Assembly (NCBI GenBank): GCA_016709145.1
Contig: JADJEK010000004.1
Span: 248,001 to 312,000 of the forward strand
Direction of reading: 5' to 3'
DNA: 64,000 nt
Origin: Planctomycetota bacterium
Lineage (GTDB): Bacteria; Planctomycetota; B15-G4; JADJEK01
Part shown: piece by piece, positions 55,468 to 64,000 of the stretch
How positions within the stretch are numbered: position 1 is the stretch's first letter
Layout: each line of letters starts with the position of its first letter
Position numbers and translations under genes: made by a program
The notes under the pieces: generated by a model
Seen by the model: the letters and a program-made list of their open reading frames with translations, nothing else
The model's database searches: none
What the model was told of the DNA's origin: nothing

Positions 55468-58400
55468 ATGTCCACCGCGGATCGTCCGCGCGCAGGTGCG
55501 CTGCTGTTCGTCGTCCTCACGATCGCGGCGCTGCTCTGCTTCGCCAACATCACGAAGCACGAGGAACTGGTCTACGACGGCTACTTCCTGGTCGAGCTGA
55601 ACGACACCTACAAGCAAGTCGACGAACAGCGCAGCGAGCACGGCGTGTTCGCCGCGCTCACCAAGCTGACGCAAGTCTTCGGCGAAGAGTTCTGGGAGGC
55701 GACGAACCGTGCGCGTCCGCAGATCCTCCGCGTCGAAGGTCAGGCGCTGTACCGACCGCTGATGATGTACACGCTCGGCGTGGCGCGACTGATGTCGGAC
55801 ACGCGCGACACGAAGACCGGCAAGGGCCTGCACGACCCGCTGCCGTTCAACGCGATGAACCTCGGCTTCCACGTCGGATGCACGTGGCTCGTCGCGCTGT
55901 TGGCGCTGCACCTGTCGCGTCGACGTTCGATCGCGTGGCTCGCCGGCTTGCTGTTCGCCGTGCATCCGATCCACTCGGAAGCGGTCTCGTACACGGCCGG
56001 TCTCGGCGAGACGCAGGCGACGTTCTTCGCGTTGGTTTCGCTGTACGCCTACGTGCGGACATGCAACGCCGTTCGAACGAGCGTGCCCGGCCTGATCGTC
56101 ACGATCCTCGCCTTCGCGGCCTCGCTGTTCACGAAGGAGAGCGGCGCGATCACCCTCGTGCTGCTGCTGCTCGTCGACTTCGCGCGCGGCAACGACGCCC
56201 CGCGTGCCGGCGTTCGCTTGCTCGTGCTCGGCGCGATGCTCGGCATCGTCGCGGCGAACATCGCGATCCGTCTGCAAGTCACCGGCGCTCTCGCGCCCGA
56301 CTCGCACGTGATCTCGCGGCTCGACAACCCGCTGGTGAAGGAGTCGTTCGCCGCGCGGCTCGCCACCGGGCCGATGCTGTACGTCAAGGCCGTGCTGTTG
56401 TTCCTGTGGCCGGCCTCGCTGTCGGCCGACTATTCGTTCAACCAACTGCCGATCGCGCGATCACTGGCCGAACCCGGAGCGTTCGTCAGCTTCCTGCTCT
56501 GCGCGTTGATGACGGTCGCCGGCTTCATCGCGCTGAAGCGCCGGGCCGCGCTCGGCTTCGGCTTGCTGGCGTTCTTGTTCGCGTTCGGTCCGGTGTCGAA
56601 CATCCCGGTCCCGATCGGCACGATCTTCGGCGAGCGCCTGCTGTACCTGCCCTCGGTCGGCTTGTGCATCGCGCTCGCGGTGGTGTTCGACCAGATCGGT
56701 CGAGCCCTCGGCGCGCGCAACGAAGCGCTGCGAGCCGCGACGCGCGGCGTGTTCATCGTGCTCGTGGTCGTTGCCGGCATCCGTACGTCGAACCGCAACG
56801 CGTTCTACTCATCGAACGAAGTGCTGTACTCGAACATGCCGGAGACGGCGCCGGAGTCGTCGCGCGGTTACTTCCAACGCGCCGAATACGAACGCGGGCG
56901 ACCGAAGAAGGAACGCAACCTCAACATCGCGATCGCGGACTACAAGGAGTCGATCCGCATCTGGCCCGAGTTCCTCTACGCGTATCACCAGCTCGCGATC
57001 GCGACGGCCGAGAACGGCGACGTCAAGGGTGGCTTGGCGCAACTCGACCTGCTCAAGGCCATGATCGGCCCGGGGGAGTCGGTGCGCTACCTGCGCAACA
57101 TGATCGAGTTGACGAAGGCGCAGATCTCGCAGATCGCCACGCCCGGCGACGGACGTTCGCGCGAGGAGATCCAGAAGCTGTTCGAGGACCAGATCCGCCT
57201 CGCGCCGGACGACATCGGCCCGTACCTCGCTCTGATCCCGCTCTACCTCGACCAGAACGAAGTCCAGAAGGCGAAGGACCTGCTGGCGAACTCGCCGCTA
57301 CCGACCAAGGACGGGTTGCGGCACACGGCGTCGCAACTGCAGATCGCGGGTCGCGAGCAACGCATCGACGACGTCCGCGGCCTGCTCGCCACGTTGCAAC
57401 AGGAGCTGACGAAGGAGAACGCGGCCGATGCCGGCGACGTGCGCGGGCTGGTCACGTTCTATTCGGCCGTGCTCGGACGCGTCGACGGACTGGCCGCGCG
57501 CGCGAGCGGCGACCTCGCGAAGTCGCAGCAGCTCTTGTCCGACGCGCTCACGGGACTCGACCAATACGTCGAGAAGAACGAAGGCGACTGGCAGGGCTAC
57601 TTCTTCCGCGGCGAGCTCAAGCACATGGCGCTCGAGCAGTACGACGAGGCGCTGCTCGACTACCAGGAAGCGCTGAAGCTGAACGGCACGTACACGATGC
57701 TGTACCTGCGCATCCATCAGGTCATCAACTTGCTGCGCCGCTTCGATCCGAACACGCTGCGGCTGTCGGAGGAGTGCGAGAAGCTGATGCCGAAGGACGC
57801 CGGGCTCAAGATGATGCGAGCTCAGTTCCTGTCGGCGATCGGGCGCCACGAGGAAGCCGCGGCGAAGGTCAAGGAAGCGATCCAGATGGGGCTTTCGGGC
57901 TCGATCGCGTACGCGATGGTCTCGAGCGAGCTGACGTTGGCCGGCAAGGCCGACGAAGCCATGAACGTGCTCACCGAGATCCTGAAGACGCGCAAGGACC
58001 CGCTCCTCATCGACGCGGTGGGTTCGGTGCTGCTCGAGACGAACGATCCGAAGGGCGCGCTCGCGCGTTACGAGGAAGCCCTCGCTCTGGCGCAGTCCTC
58101 GCCGGAGTGGCGCGGCTCGATCAGCGAACTCGAGTTCAAGATCGCGAAGACGCGCATCCTGATCCCGGGTCAGGAAGCCGAAGGCGTGAAGACGCTGACG
58201 GCGATCGCGGAGCTCGTGCCGCCGGCGGGCTTGTCGGCGATCGAACAGCGCTCGGCCGATCAACGCCGCGCGTTCGCGATGCGTCAACTCGCGCGTGCGC
58301 GACTCAACGTCGAAGCGCTGAAGGACCCGGCCGCGGCAGTGACGCTGCTCGAGCAGAGCGTGCAACTCGCACGCGGAGCGAAGATCGACAAGCCGAACCT

Positions 58401-58539
58401 GCGCGACTTGCTGGTCGACCTCGCAGACGCCTACGCCGCGAACGGGCGCTTGCAGGACGCGCGCAAGTCGCTCGACGACGCCGAGCGCGCGGCCGGTGCG
58501 AACCAGGACATCGAGCTACGCCGGTCGAAGTGGCAATGA
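55468..58539 (+). CDS. TMTC-like polytopic membrane protein with TPR repeats
   Basis: A 1023-residue protein. The first half (to about 420) is a polytopic membrane region in the GT-C style of TMTC/protein-O-mannosyltransferase-like proteins: YRPLMMYTLGVARLMSD, GLLFAVHPIHSEAVSYTAGL (the TMTC-type HPIHxEAV motif) and PIGTIFGERLLYLPSVGLCI. The second half is TPR-like, including LNIAIADYKESIRIWPEFLY and EALALAQSSPEWRGSISELE. It may glycosylate exported proteins; the sugar donor is unknown and the DxD/DE catalytic pair is not certain. Two adjacent ATGs (55465, 55468) follow GGGAG; 55468 has the better spacing. Confidence 0.75.
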   Translation: MSTADRPRAGALLFVVLTIAALLCFANITKHEELVYDGYFLVELNDTYKQVDEQRSEHGVFAALTKLTQVFGEEFWEATNRARPQILRVEGQALYRPLMMYTLGVARLMSDTRDTKTGKGLHDPLPFNAMNLGFHVGCTWLVALLALHLSRRRSIAWLAGLLFAVHPIHSEAVSYTAGLGETQATFFALVSLYAYVRTCNAVRTSVPGLIVTILAFAASLFTKESGAITLVLLLLVDFARGNDAPRAGVRLLVLGAMLGIVAANIAIRLQVTGALAPDSHVISRLDNPLVKESFAARLATGPMLYVKAVLLFLWPASLSADYSFNQLPIARSLAEPGAFVSFLLCALMTVAGFIALKRRAALGFGLLAFLFAFGPVSNIPVPIGTIFGERLLYLPSVGLCIALAVVFDQIGRALGARNEALRAATRGVFIVLVVVAGIRTSNRNAFYSSNEVLYSNMPETAPESSRGYFQRAEYERGRPKKERNLNIAIADYKESIRIWPEFLYAYHQLAIATAENGDVKGGLAQLDLLKAMIGPGESVRYLRNMIELTKAQISQIATPGDGRSREEIQKLFEDQIRLAPDDIGPYLALIPLYLDQNEVQKAKDLLANSPLPTKDGLRHTASQLQIAGREQRIDDVRGLLATLQQELTKENAADAGDVRGLVTFYSAVLGRVDGLAARASGDLAKSQQLLSDALTGLDQYVEKNEGDWQGYFFRGELKHMALEQYDEALLDYQEALKLNGTYTMLYLRIHQVINLLRRFDPNTLRLSEECEKLMPKDAGLKMMRAQFLSAIGRHEEAAAKVKEAIQMGLSGSIAYAMVSSELTLAGKADEAMNVLTEILKTRKDPLLIDAVGSVLLETNDPKGALARYEEALALAQSSPEWRGSISELEFKIAKTRILIPGQEAEGVKTLTAIAELVPPAGLSAIEQRSADQRRAFAMRQLARARLNVEALKDPAAAVTLLEQSVQLARGAKIDKPNLRDLLVDLADAYAANGRLQDARKSLDDAERAAGANQDIELRRSKWQ

Positions 58540-58607
58540 GGCGGCGAGGTCACCGGACTCGTCCAGTGTCGCGAGGCGGCGGCGGCCGTGTTCACGGGTG
58601 ACGCGGT

Positions 58608-60410
58608 TCAGCCGCCGTCCTGCTTGCCGCGCTTCTTCTCGAGCTCTTCGCGCATCTTGTCCTGCTCTTCGCGCATCTTCTTCATGCGCGCCTCGAGCTC
58701 TTCGGGTGTGCGCGGCGTATCCCCCGGACGCGGCGCACGCGCTTGCGGCGTCGGCACCGGCGGGACGTCGAGCGCGAAGTCCTTCGCGATCTGATACGCG
58801 GCATTCGGCGCGGGCAGTCCACCGAACGTGTGGCGCTTGCCGGCGTACTCGACCACGATCGCGAGTTGACCGACGTTCACCGTCGACGGCAACTCGATGC
58901 GGTACGAGCCGTCCGGACGCGTGCGCGCCGACAACTCGCTCTCGTCGACCTCGATGCGCGGGCCGACGATGCGGACGCGCGCGCTGGGGATCGGCGAGCG
59001 ATCCGCCTCACGCGTCACGGACCCACTGATCACGATGACCGGCTCGACCGCGAGCTGCAGACTGACCGTCGGTTGATTCGCGATGTCGACGATCTGAGCC
59101 GACTCGAGCGAGTCCTTGGCTTCGATCGTGACGAGCACCTTGCCGGGCGGCGTGTTCTCGAGATCGAGTTCGAAATGCCCGTTGCTGCCGATCTGCGTCG
59201 AGTCGGTGTACTCACCCTCCGCGCCGTCCGGCGCGCCGACGGCGCAGAACGTGATGTCGCCGCCGCCGACCACGCCGCCCGTGCCTTGCATGACGACGAA
59301 TCCCGTGACGTGCACCGGCGCGCCGAGGCGCAGCGTGCCGAGGTCGCTGACGCCATCGGCGCCGGCCGCCGGCAGCGACTCGACGCGCAGCGGCGCGTAG
59401 TCCGGACACGTGACGAGCAGGAACATGCTCTCGAGCGGGACGACGTTGCCTTCGTATTCGAACGCCCCATCCTCGCCGCTGGTCTCGTCCTCGGCATCGT
59501 CGGTGTACTCGGGGTCCGGCGATGCGATCGTGATCGTCGCGCCTTCGACCGGCTGTCCTCGCGAGTCGACGATGCGACCGCGCAGCTTCAGCGAGTCGAC
59601 CAGACGGAAGTCCACCCGCAGCGTGAGCTGACCCGACGCGACCGAGAGGCCGGTCTTCAGCGCGGGCACGTGGTCGATCGACTCGACGTAGACGTCGAAC
59701 GACTCGGGCGAGAACGTCTCGATCGGTTCGAAGCTGTAGTAACCGTTCTGATCGGTGTCGACGGTCTCCCAGTCGTCCTCGAACATCGGCGCGAGGCTAC
59801 GGACGTGGACCTGCGCGTCGGCGACCGGGCCACCGGCAACGCTGGTGACTCGCCCTTCGATGCGGAACCCCGGACGCAGCGCGAAGTCGAGCGACAGATC
59901 GCGCACCGACTTCGTCACGCGCACCTCGGTCTTCACGCAGGCCGAGAATCCCTCGGCCTTGGCGCGGAAGTCGACGGTCGGCGGGATGCCTTCGTTGATC
60001 TCGATCTCGTACGTGCCGTCCTCGACCGAGAACGCGCTCTCGATCGGCGTGCCGTCGGGATAGAGCATCTCGACTTCGGCGTCGGGGACCGGCTTGTTGG
60101 TGTCGGCGTCGATCACGCGACCGGTGACGCGCAGCTTGCCCTCGGCCGAGTAGTCGTCGGCTTGGGTCGCGGTGCGGACGGTGCCGGGGTCGACATCGAC
60201 CGGCGTCGTCGGAGTGGTCGACGTACTGCCCGAGTTCGTCTCGCTCGGAGTCGGCGTCATCCCCGAGTCGTTCGGCTTCGTCGGCGTGGTCGTCGAGGAC
60301 TGCGCGCCCTTGTCGGGTTTGGCATCGCCTTCGTCGAACAACACGTACGCGGCTCCGCCGACCACCGCGGCGAGCAAGCCTCCGACCAGCGCCAATGCCT
60401 TGCCGTTCAT
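58608..60410 (-). CDS. Membrane-anchored carboxypeptidase-regulatory-like protein
   Basis: A 600-residue protein with an N-terminal transmembrane segment (ALALVGGLLAAVVGGAAYVL near 5-24), a Thr/Ser/Pro linker and about four to five CarboxypepD_reg-like sandwich domains: VTGRVIDADTNKPVPDAEVE, IEGRVTSVAGGPVADAQVHV, LRGRIVDSRGQPVEGATITI and ISGSVTREADRSPIPSARVR. The tail is a charged coiled-coil (ELEARMKKMREEQDKMREEL). It is the same kind of protein as the larger one at 38871. Start ATG 60410 overlaps the ligA stop (ATGA). Confidence 0.85.
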   Translation of the reverse strand: MNGKALALVGGLLAAVVGGAAYVLFDEGDAKPDKGAQSSTTTPTKPNDSGMTPTPSETNSGSTSTTPTTPVDVDPGTVRTATQADDYSAEGKLRVTGRVIDADTNKPVPDAEVEMLYPDGTPIESAFSVEDGTYEIEINEGIPPTVDFRAKAEGFSACVKTEVRVTKSVRDLSLDFALRPGFRIEGRVTSVAGGPVADAQVHVRSLAPMFEDDWETVDTDQNGYYSFEPIETFSPESFDVYVESIDHVPALKTGLSVASGQLTLRVDFRLVDSLKLRGRIVDSRGQPVEGATITIASPDPEYTDDAEDETSGEDGAFEYEGNVVPLESMFLLVTCPDYAPLRVESLPAAGADGVSDLGTLRLGAPVHVTGFVVMQGTGGVVGGGDITFCAVGAPDGAEGEYTDSTQIGSNGHFELDLENTPPGKVLVTIEAKDSLESAQIVDIANQPTVSLQLAVEPVIVISGSVTREADRSPIPSARVRIVGPRIEVDESELSARTRPDGSYRIELPSTVNVGQLAIVVEYAGKRHTFGGLPAPNAAYQIAKDFALDVPPVPTPQARAPRPGDTPRTPEELEARMKKMREEQDKMREELEKKRGKQDGG

Positions 60411-62434
60411 GCGTCACTCTCTTTCAACATCTGCAAGAACTCTGCCTCGTCGACGACGCGGAGGCCGAGTTCCTGCGCCTTCTTCAACTTGGATCCGGCC
60501 TCGTCACCGGCGATCAGGAGATCGAGGTTCTTGGAAACCGCCTTGAGGATCCTACCGCCGCGTTCTTTCACTTTTTCTTCCGCTTCCGGACGGGTCTGGC
60601 TCGCGAGAGTTCCAGTGAACAGCACGGTCTTGTTCACGAACGGACCGCTCGTGCGCGCGACCCGGCGCGCCTCGTACGACGTCCGCACGCCGAGTGCTTC
60701 CATCCGATCGAGCAAATCCTGGTTCTTCGGTTCGGCGAACCAACTCGCGACCGAACGAGCGACTTCCTCGCCGATGCCCTTCTCGGCCATCAGTTCTTCG
60801 GCCGTGGCCGAGCGCAACGCGGCCAAAGATTCGAACCGTTCGGCCAACGCCTGCGCGACGGTTTCGCCGACGTGCACGATGCCGAGTCCGAACAGGAACC
60901 GCGGCAGCTGCACTTCGCGCGCCGCAGCGATGCCCGCGATCAGCTTGGCCGCCGACTTCTCGCCCATGCGCTCGAGATCCAACACGTCCTCGACGTTCAG
61001 CCGATAGAGGTCGGCGAGGTCCGTCACCAGGCCGCGCTGGACGAGTTGTTCGACGAGCTTCGGGCCCAGGCCGTCGATGTTCGCGCCGCCGCGCGACACG
61101 AACAACTCGACCTGTCGCAGCACTCGATCTGGACAGCACGGGTTCGGGCAGCGCACCGCGACTTCGTCCTCCGCTTTCACGACCGCGGTCTTGCAGGTCG
61201 GGCAAACGTCGGGCATCACGAACGCGCGCGTTCCGGCGGGACGTTTCTCCTTCACCACCGACACCACGCGCGGGATGACGTCGCCGGCGCGCTCGATGAA
61301 GACCGTGTCGCCGACGCGTACGTCGAGCTTCGCGATCTGGTCGGCATTGTGCAGCGTCGCGCGCGAGACGGTGACGCCGCCGACCTGGCACGGCGCGAGC
61401 GCCGCGACCGGGGTCAGAGTGCCCGTGCGTCCGACCTGGATCAGGATGTCCTCGACCGTCGTGGTGGCTTGCTGCGCGGGGAACTTGCACGCGAGCGCCC
61501 AGCGCGGGCTGCGTGACCGTGTGCCGAGGCGCTCGCGCAACGAGAACGAGTCGACCTTGATCACCATGCCGTCGATCTCGAACGGCAGCTCGTTGCGGCG
61601 GCGGTGCAGATCGCGATACGCGGCCAGCATCGCGTCGAGGTCGCCGAACGTCGTCATGTCCCGTGGCGTCGGCAACCCGAACTCGACCAGGCGATCGAGC
61701 ACTTCGCGCTGCGAGGTCGGCTCGAACCCCTCGGTCCGTCCGAGTCCGTAGCAGAACATGCGCATCGGGCGCCGTTTCGCTTGAGCCGGATCGAGCTGCT
61801 TCAGCGTTCCGGAGGTCAGGTTCCGCGGATTGGCGAACGGCTCCTCGCCGGCTTCGACGAGTTCGTCGTTGAGCTGGCGGAACTCGCGCTTCGCGATGAT
61901 CGCCTCGCCGCGGACTTCGAGCAGCCGCGGGATCGCCTCGCCTTGCAGCTTGAGCGGCAGTGCGCGAATCGTCTTGGCGTTGTGCGTGACGTCCTCGCCC
62001 GTCGTGCCATCGCCGCGCGTCGACGCCCGCGTCAGCGCGCCGTCCTCGTAGGTCACCTCGAGCGAGACGCCGTCGAACTTCGGCTCGGCCGAATAGACGA
62101 TGCCGGTCGCCGCGTTGCCGAGGTAGTTGCGCAACTGTTCGTCCCAGGCGCGGATCTCGTCCTCGTCGAACGCGTTTTCGAGCGACAGCATCGGCACGTC
62201 GCGAACGACCTTCTTCAAGCCCGAAACGGGAGCGCCGACGCGCTGAGTCGGCGAGTCGGCGGTCACGAGCTCCGGATGTTCGGACTCGAGCCGTTCGAGC
62301 TCGCGCAGGAGCGCGTCCCACTCCGCGTCCGAGATCGTCGGCCGCGACAGCACGTAGTAGCGGTGGTTCGCCTCGTCGATCGCCCGACGCAACTCGACGA
62401 TGCGCTGGGCCGCGGCACTCTTCTTCGCGCTCAT
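60407..62434 (-). CDS. ligA: NAD-dependent DNA ligase
   Basis: Essential NAD-dependent nick-sealing ligase, 675 residues, complete. The Ia region (HRYYVLSRPTISDAEWDALL near 24-43) precedes the adenylation motif AEPKFDGVSLEV with Lys119. FEIDGMVIKVD, an OB fold (LIQVGRTGTLTPVAALAPCQ), a zinc finger (CPTCKTAVVKAEDEVAVRCP with CCP following), HhH repeats (FVSRGGANIDGLGPKLVEQL) and a C-terminal BRCT domain (FVNKTVLFTGTLASQTRPEA) follow. ATG 62434 begins 15 nt after queA's stop. Coupled by ATGA to the downstream carboxypeptidase-regulatory gene, which is unusual. Confidence 0.97.
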   Translation of the reverse strand: MSAKKSAAAQRIVELRRAIDEANHRYYVLSRPTISDAEWDALLRELERLESEHPELVTADSPTQRVGAPVSGLKKVVRDVPMLSLENAFDEDEIRAWDEQLRNYLGNAATGIVYSAEPKFDGVSLEVTYEDGALTRASTRGDGTTGEDVTHNAKTIRALPLKLQGEAIPRLLEVRGEAIIAKREFRQLNDELVEAGEEPFANPRNLTSGTLKQLDPAQAKRRPMRMFCYGLGRTEGFEPTSQREVLDRLVEFGLPTPRDMTTFGDLDAMLAAYRDLHRRRNELPFEIDGMVIKVDSFSLRERLGTRSRSPRWALACKFPAQQATTTVEDILIQVGRTGTLTPVAALAPCQVGGVTVSRATLHNADQIAKLDVRVGDTVFIERAGDVIPRVVSVVKEKRPAGTRAFVMPDVCPTCKTAVVKAEDEVAVRCPNPCCPDRVLRQVELFVSRGGANIDGLGPKLVEQLVQRGLVTDLADLYRLNVEDVLDLERMGEKSAAKLIAGIAAAREVQLPRFLFGLGIVHVGETVAQALAERFESLAALRSATAEELMAEKGIGEEVARSVASWFAEPKNQDLLDRMEALGVRTSYEARRVARTSGPFVNKTVLFTGTLASQTRPEAEEKVKERGGRILKAVSKNLDLLIAGDEAGSKLKKAQELGLRVVDEAEFLQMLKESDA

Positions 62435-62448
62435 GCGGATCCTTCGAT

Positions 62449-63519
62449 TCAGGGCGGGTCGGAGATCAGCATCGCGTCGCCGTACGAGAAGAAGCTGTAC
62501 CCGCGCTCGATCGCGTGACGATACGCGTCGAGCACGCGCTCGCGGCCGGCGAACGCGGACACGAGCATCAGCAGCGTGCTCTTCGGCAAGTGGAAGTTCG
62601 TGAGCAGCGCGTCGACCACGCGGAACGTGAACGGCGGGCGGATGAACAGGTCGGTGTCGCCGCGACCGGCGAACACTCGGCCCGAGCGTGCGGCGCTTTC
62701 GAGCGCGCGCACCACCGTCGTGCCGACCGCGACCACTCGCCCACCGGCCGCCCGTGTCACCGCGATATCCTTCGCCGTGCTCTCGGGAAGTTCCCAACGC
62801 TCCTTGTGCATCTTGTGTCCGGTCAGGTCCTCGGCGCGCACCGGCAGGAAGGTGCCGAGGCCGACGTGCAACGTCACGGTCGTGGTGCGGATGCCGCGGT
62901 CGCGCAGGCGCGCGATCATCGCATCGGTGAAGTGGAGCCCGGCCGTCGGCGCGGCGATCGCGCCTTCCGCCTGAGCGAACACGGTCTGGTAGCGCTCGTG
63001 ATCGAGCGCGTCGCGCGGATCTCCGCCCTTCGCGCGCTTGATGTACGGCGGCAGCGGCATGCGCCCGCGCGACAACATCCGGCTCGCCGCGTCGTCGCCG
63101 GTGAGCGTGCCGACCCACATGCCGCCGCCGACGTGCTCGTTCAGCGTCAACGAGTCGCCGTCCTCGCCGATCGAAAGCACGTCGCCGGGTGCGAGACGCC
63201 CCTTGCCCTCGAGCATGAGCTGCACGCGGTCGCCGCACGGCAAACCCAGCAGGAGTCCGCGCACGACGCCGCCGCTGACGCGTCGGAAGTCGACGCGCGC
63301 CGGGATGACCTTGGTGTCGTTCAACACCAGTAGATCGCCGTCGTGTAAGTACTTAGGAAGGTCGGAGAACTGCGCGTCGACGCGTTCGCGGTCGGCCGCC
63401 GCGGTGCGCGGCAGCACCAGGAGACGCGACTGTCCGCGTTCGCCCTCAGGGAACTGGGCGATGCGCTCGCTCGGGAGGTCGAACTGGTAACTCTCGAGCC
63501 GATCCGGATCTTCGGTCAA
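62449..63519 (-). CDS. queA: S-adenosylmethionine:tRNA ribosyltransferase-isomerase
   Basis: Makes epoxyqueuosine in tRNA by adding the ribosyl moiety of SAM to preQ1. The 356-residue protein has YQFDLPSERIAQFPEGERGQ near 10-29, LLVLNDTKVIPARVDF, GAIAAPTAGLHFTDAMI, TLHVGLGTFLPVRAEDLTGH, TTVVRALE and FHLPKSTLLMLVSAF. No ATG or GTG lies near the conserved start; TTG 63519 fits with GAGGG upstream, giving an N-terminus TEDPDRLESYQFDLP after Met. It is 15 nt from ligA and probably co-transcribed with it. The divergent glycosyltransferase gene begins at 63634. Confidence 0.95.
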   Translation of the reverse strand: MTEDPDRLESYQFDLPSERIAQFPEGERGQSRLLVLPRTAAADRERVDAQFSDLPKYLHDGDLLVLNDTKVIPARVDFRRVSGGVVRGLLLGLPCGDRVQLMLEGKGRLAPGDVLSIGEDGDSLTLNEHVGGGMWVGTLTGDDAASRMLSRGRMPLPPYIKRAKGGDPRDALDHERYQTVFAQAEGAIAAPTAGLHFTDAMIARLRDRGIRTTTVTLHVGLGTFLPVRAEDLTGHKMHKERWELPESTAKDIAVTRAAGGRVVAVGTTVVRALESAARSGRVFAGRGDTDLFIRPPFTFRVVDALLTNFHLPKSTLLMLVSAFAGRERVLDAYRHAIERGYSFFSYGDAMLISDPP

Positions 63520-63549
63520 TCTTCGATTCCCTCGGCGCCATGGGTTCCA

Positions 63550-63578
63550 TTGACGCAAACCTGACGGGGCGGTAGAAA
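63550..63578 (+). promoter_or_regulatory. Sigma70-like promoter for the glycosyltransferase gene
   Basis: TTGACG (63550-63555) and TAGAAA (63573-63578) are 17 bp apart; they match 5 and 4 of 6 consensus bases. The expected start leaves a leader of about 50 nt before ATG 63634. Confidence 0.5.
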
Positions 63579-63633
63579 ACCGAATTCTCGCGTAGTCGCC
63601 AAGGCGAAAGGTGGAGAGCCGGGTCCCTCGCCG

Positions 63634-64000
63634 ATGGAATCGATCGAAGTCGCCGTCTTGTGGCTGTACTACGCCGTGCTCGCCGTGCTCTCCGTCTACG
63701 GCGTGCACCGCTACGCCCTCGTCTGGCTGTACTACCGCCACAAGAAGAACGCACCGAAGGCGGCCGGGCAATTCGCCGGCGAGCCCCTGGTCTGCGTCCA
63801 ACTTCCCATCTTCAACGAAGCCACCGTCGTCGAACGCCTCATCGAGGCCGTCTGTGCGCTGGATTGGCCCAAGGACAAGCTCGAGATCCAAGTCCTCGAC
63901 GACTCGATCGACGAAACCGTCCAGATCGCTCGCGCCAAGGTCGAGGCCATGGCGGCGCTCGGCCACAAGATCACCCACATCCACCGGACCGACCGCACCG
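63634..64000 (+). CDS. Glycosyltransferase family 2, cellulose-synthase-like (3' end beyond window)
   Basis: Only the first 122 codons are present; the gene continues past 64000. An N-terminal membrane segment (VAVLWLYYAVLAVLSVYGVH near 6-25) is followed by the GT2 domain: PLVCVQLPIFNEATVVERLI near 49-68, LEIQVLDDSIDET with the nucleotide-binding DD pair, and THIHRTDRT at the cut. The order and spacing match CESA-type processive or beta-glucosyltransferases with membrane-bound catalysis. The product could be a polysaccharide or glycolipid; not determinable from the fragment. ATG 63634 is the start after a promoter-like pair. Confidence 0.88.
   Translation, partial: MESIEVAVLWLYYAVLAVLSVYGVHRYALVWLYYRHKKNAPKAAGQFAGEPLVCVQLPIFNEATVVERLIEAVCALDWPKDKLEIQVLDDSIDETVQIARAKVEAMAALGHKITHIHRTDRT

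Overview
The window is a GC-rich bacterial chromosome segment with mixed strands, short operons and many 4-nt ATGA/GTGA start-stop overlaps. The gene content points to a planctomycete (Planctomycetota). Signs are large secreted beta-helix and carboxypeptidase-regulatory-repeat proteins, MglA/roadblock GTPase modules with a DUF4388-TPR-propeller partner, VIT-VWA, GT-C/TPR and parvulin-like secreted proteins. No rRNA or ribosomal marker is present, so the phylum is an inference; Myxococcota is the main alternative.

Region 1 (21-8039) is an accessory block whose base composition looks less GC-rich than the rest. It carries an RNA ligase, a DarG-type macrodomain antitoxin with no DarT toxin in the window, and a 1979-residue protein. 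That protein joins an SF2 helicase with zinc motifs, an MZB/DUF1998 domain, a Vsr-like nuclease domain and a C-terminal LexA-like S24 peptidase. This is the best candidate for an undescribed conflict or nucleic-acid-repair system.

Region 2 (8215-12305) is housekeeping: nadA, a bidirectional hairpin, tRNA-Gly(GCC) on the minus strand, an acyl-CoA synthetase coupled to a ThiD-family kinase, then a CCCGGG 12-bp repeat array. Region 3 (12361-13260) is a REP-associated transposase gene between inverted copies of that array, the right one decaying into long G/C runs.

Region 4 (13283-18347, minus) looks like a carbohydrate/acid catabolic operon: two xylose-isomerase-like TIM barrels, an enolase-superfamily dehydratase/racemase, a VOC protein and a 2-hydroxyacid dehydrogenase, with a separate secreted VOC protein downstream. 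Region 5 (18670-31398) has a secreted double-PDZ protein with a Cys-Cys repeat tail, an overlapping HATPase-VanZ-purB operon, a giant secreted beta-helix protein, nadC, a kinase-like protein, an ankyrin protein and a ComEA-like HhH protein.

Region 6 (31525-42305) has an aminotransferase V gene with a probable 5' frameshift, coupled to a CPBP protease, a gamma-carbonic anhydrase homologue, a VIT-VWA protein, a 39-bp palindromic tandem array, a degenerate metallopeptidase and a carboxypeptidase-regulatory-repeat protein. Region 7 (42400-49038, minus) is a signalling cluster: DUF4388-TPR-PEGA-propeller protein, TPR protein, two roadblock proteins and a tail-anchored MglA-like GTPase.

Region 8 (49392-64000) holds a small TPR protein, a hairpin-rich intergenic region, gcvT-gcvH convergent with a lipoate ligase coupled to a parvulin-like protein, a carboxymuconolactone-decarboxylase-fold protein, a TMTC-like membrane/TPR protein, a carboxypeptidase-regulatory protein coupled to ligA, queA (TTG start) and a glycosyltransferase cut by the window end. 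GcvT, GcvH and the lipoate ligase serve lipoyl-dependent glycine cleavage; nadA and nadC serve NAD synthesis. nadB and gcvP are not in the window.
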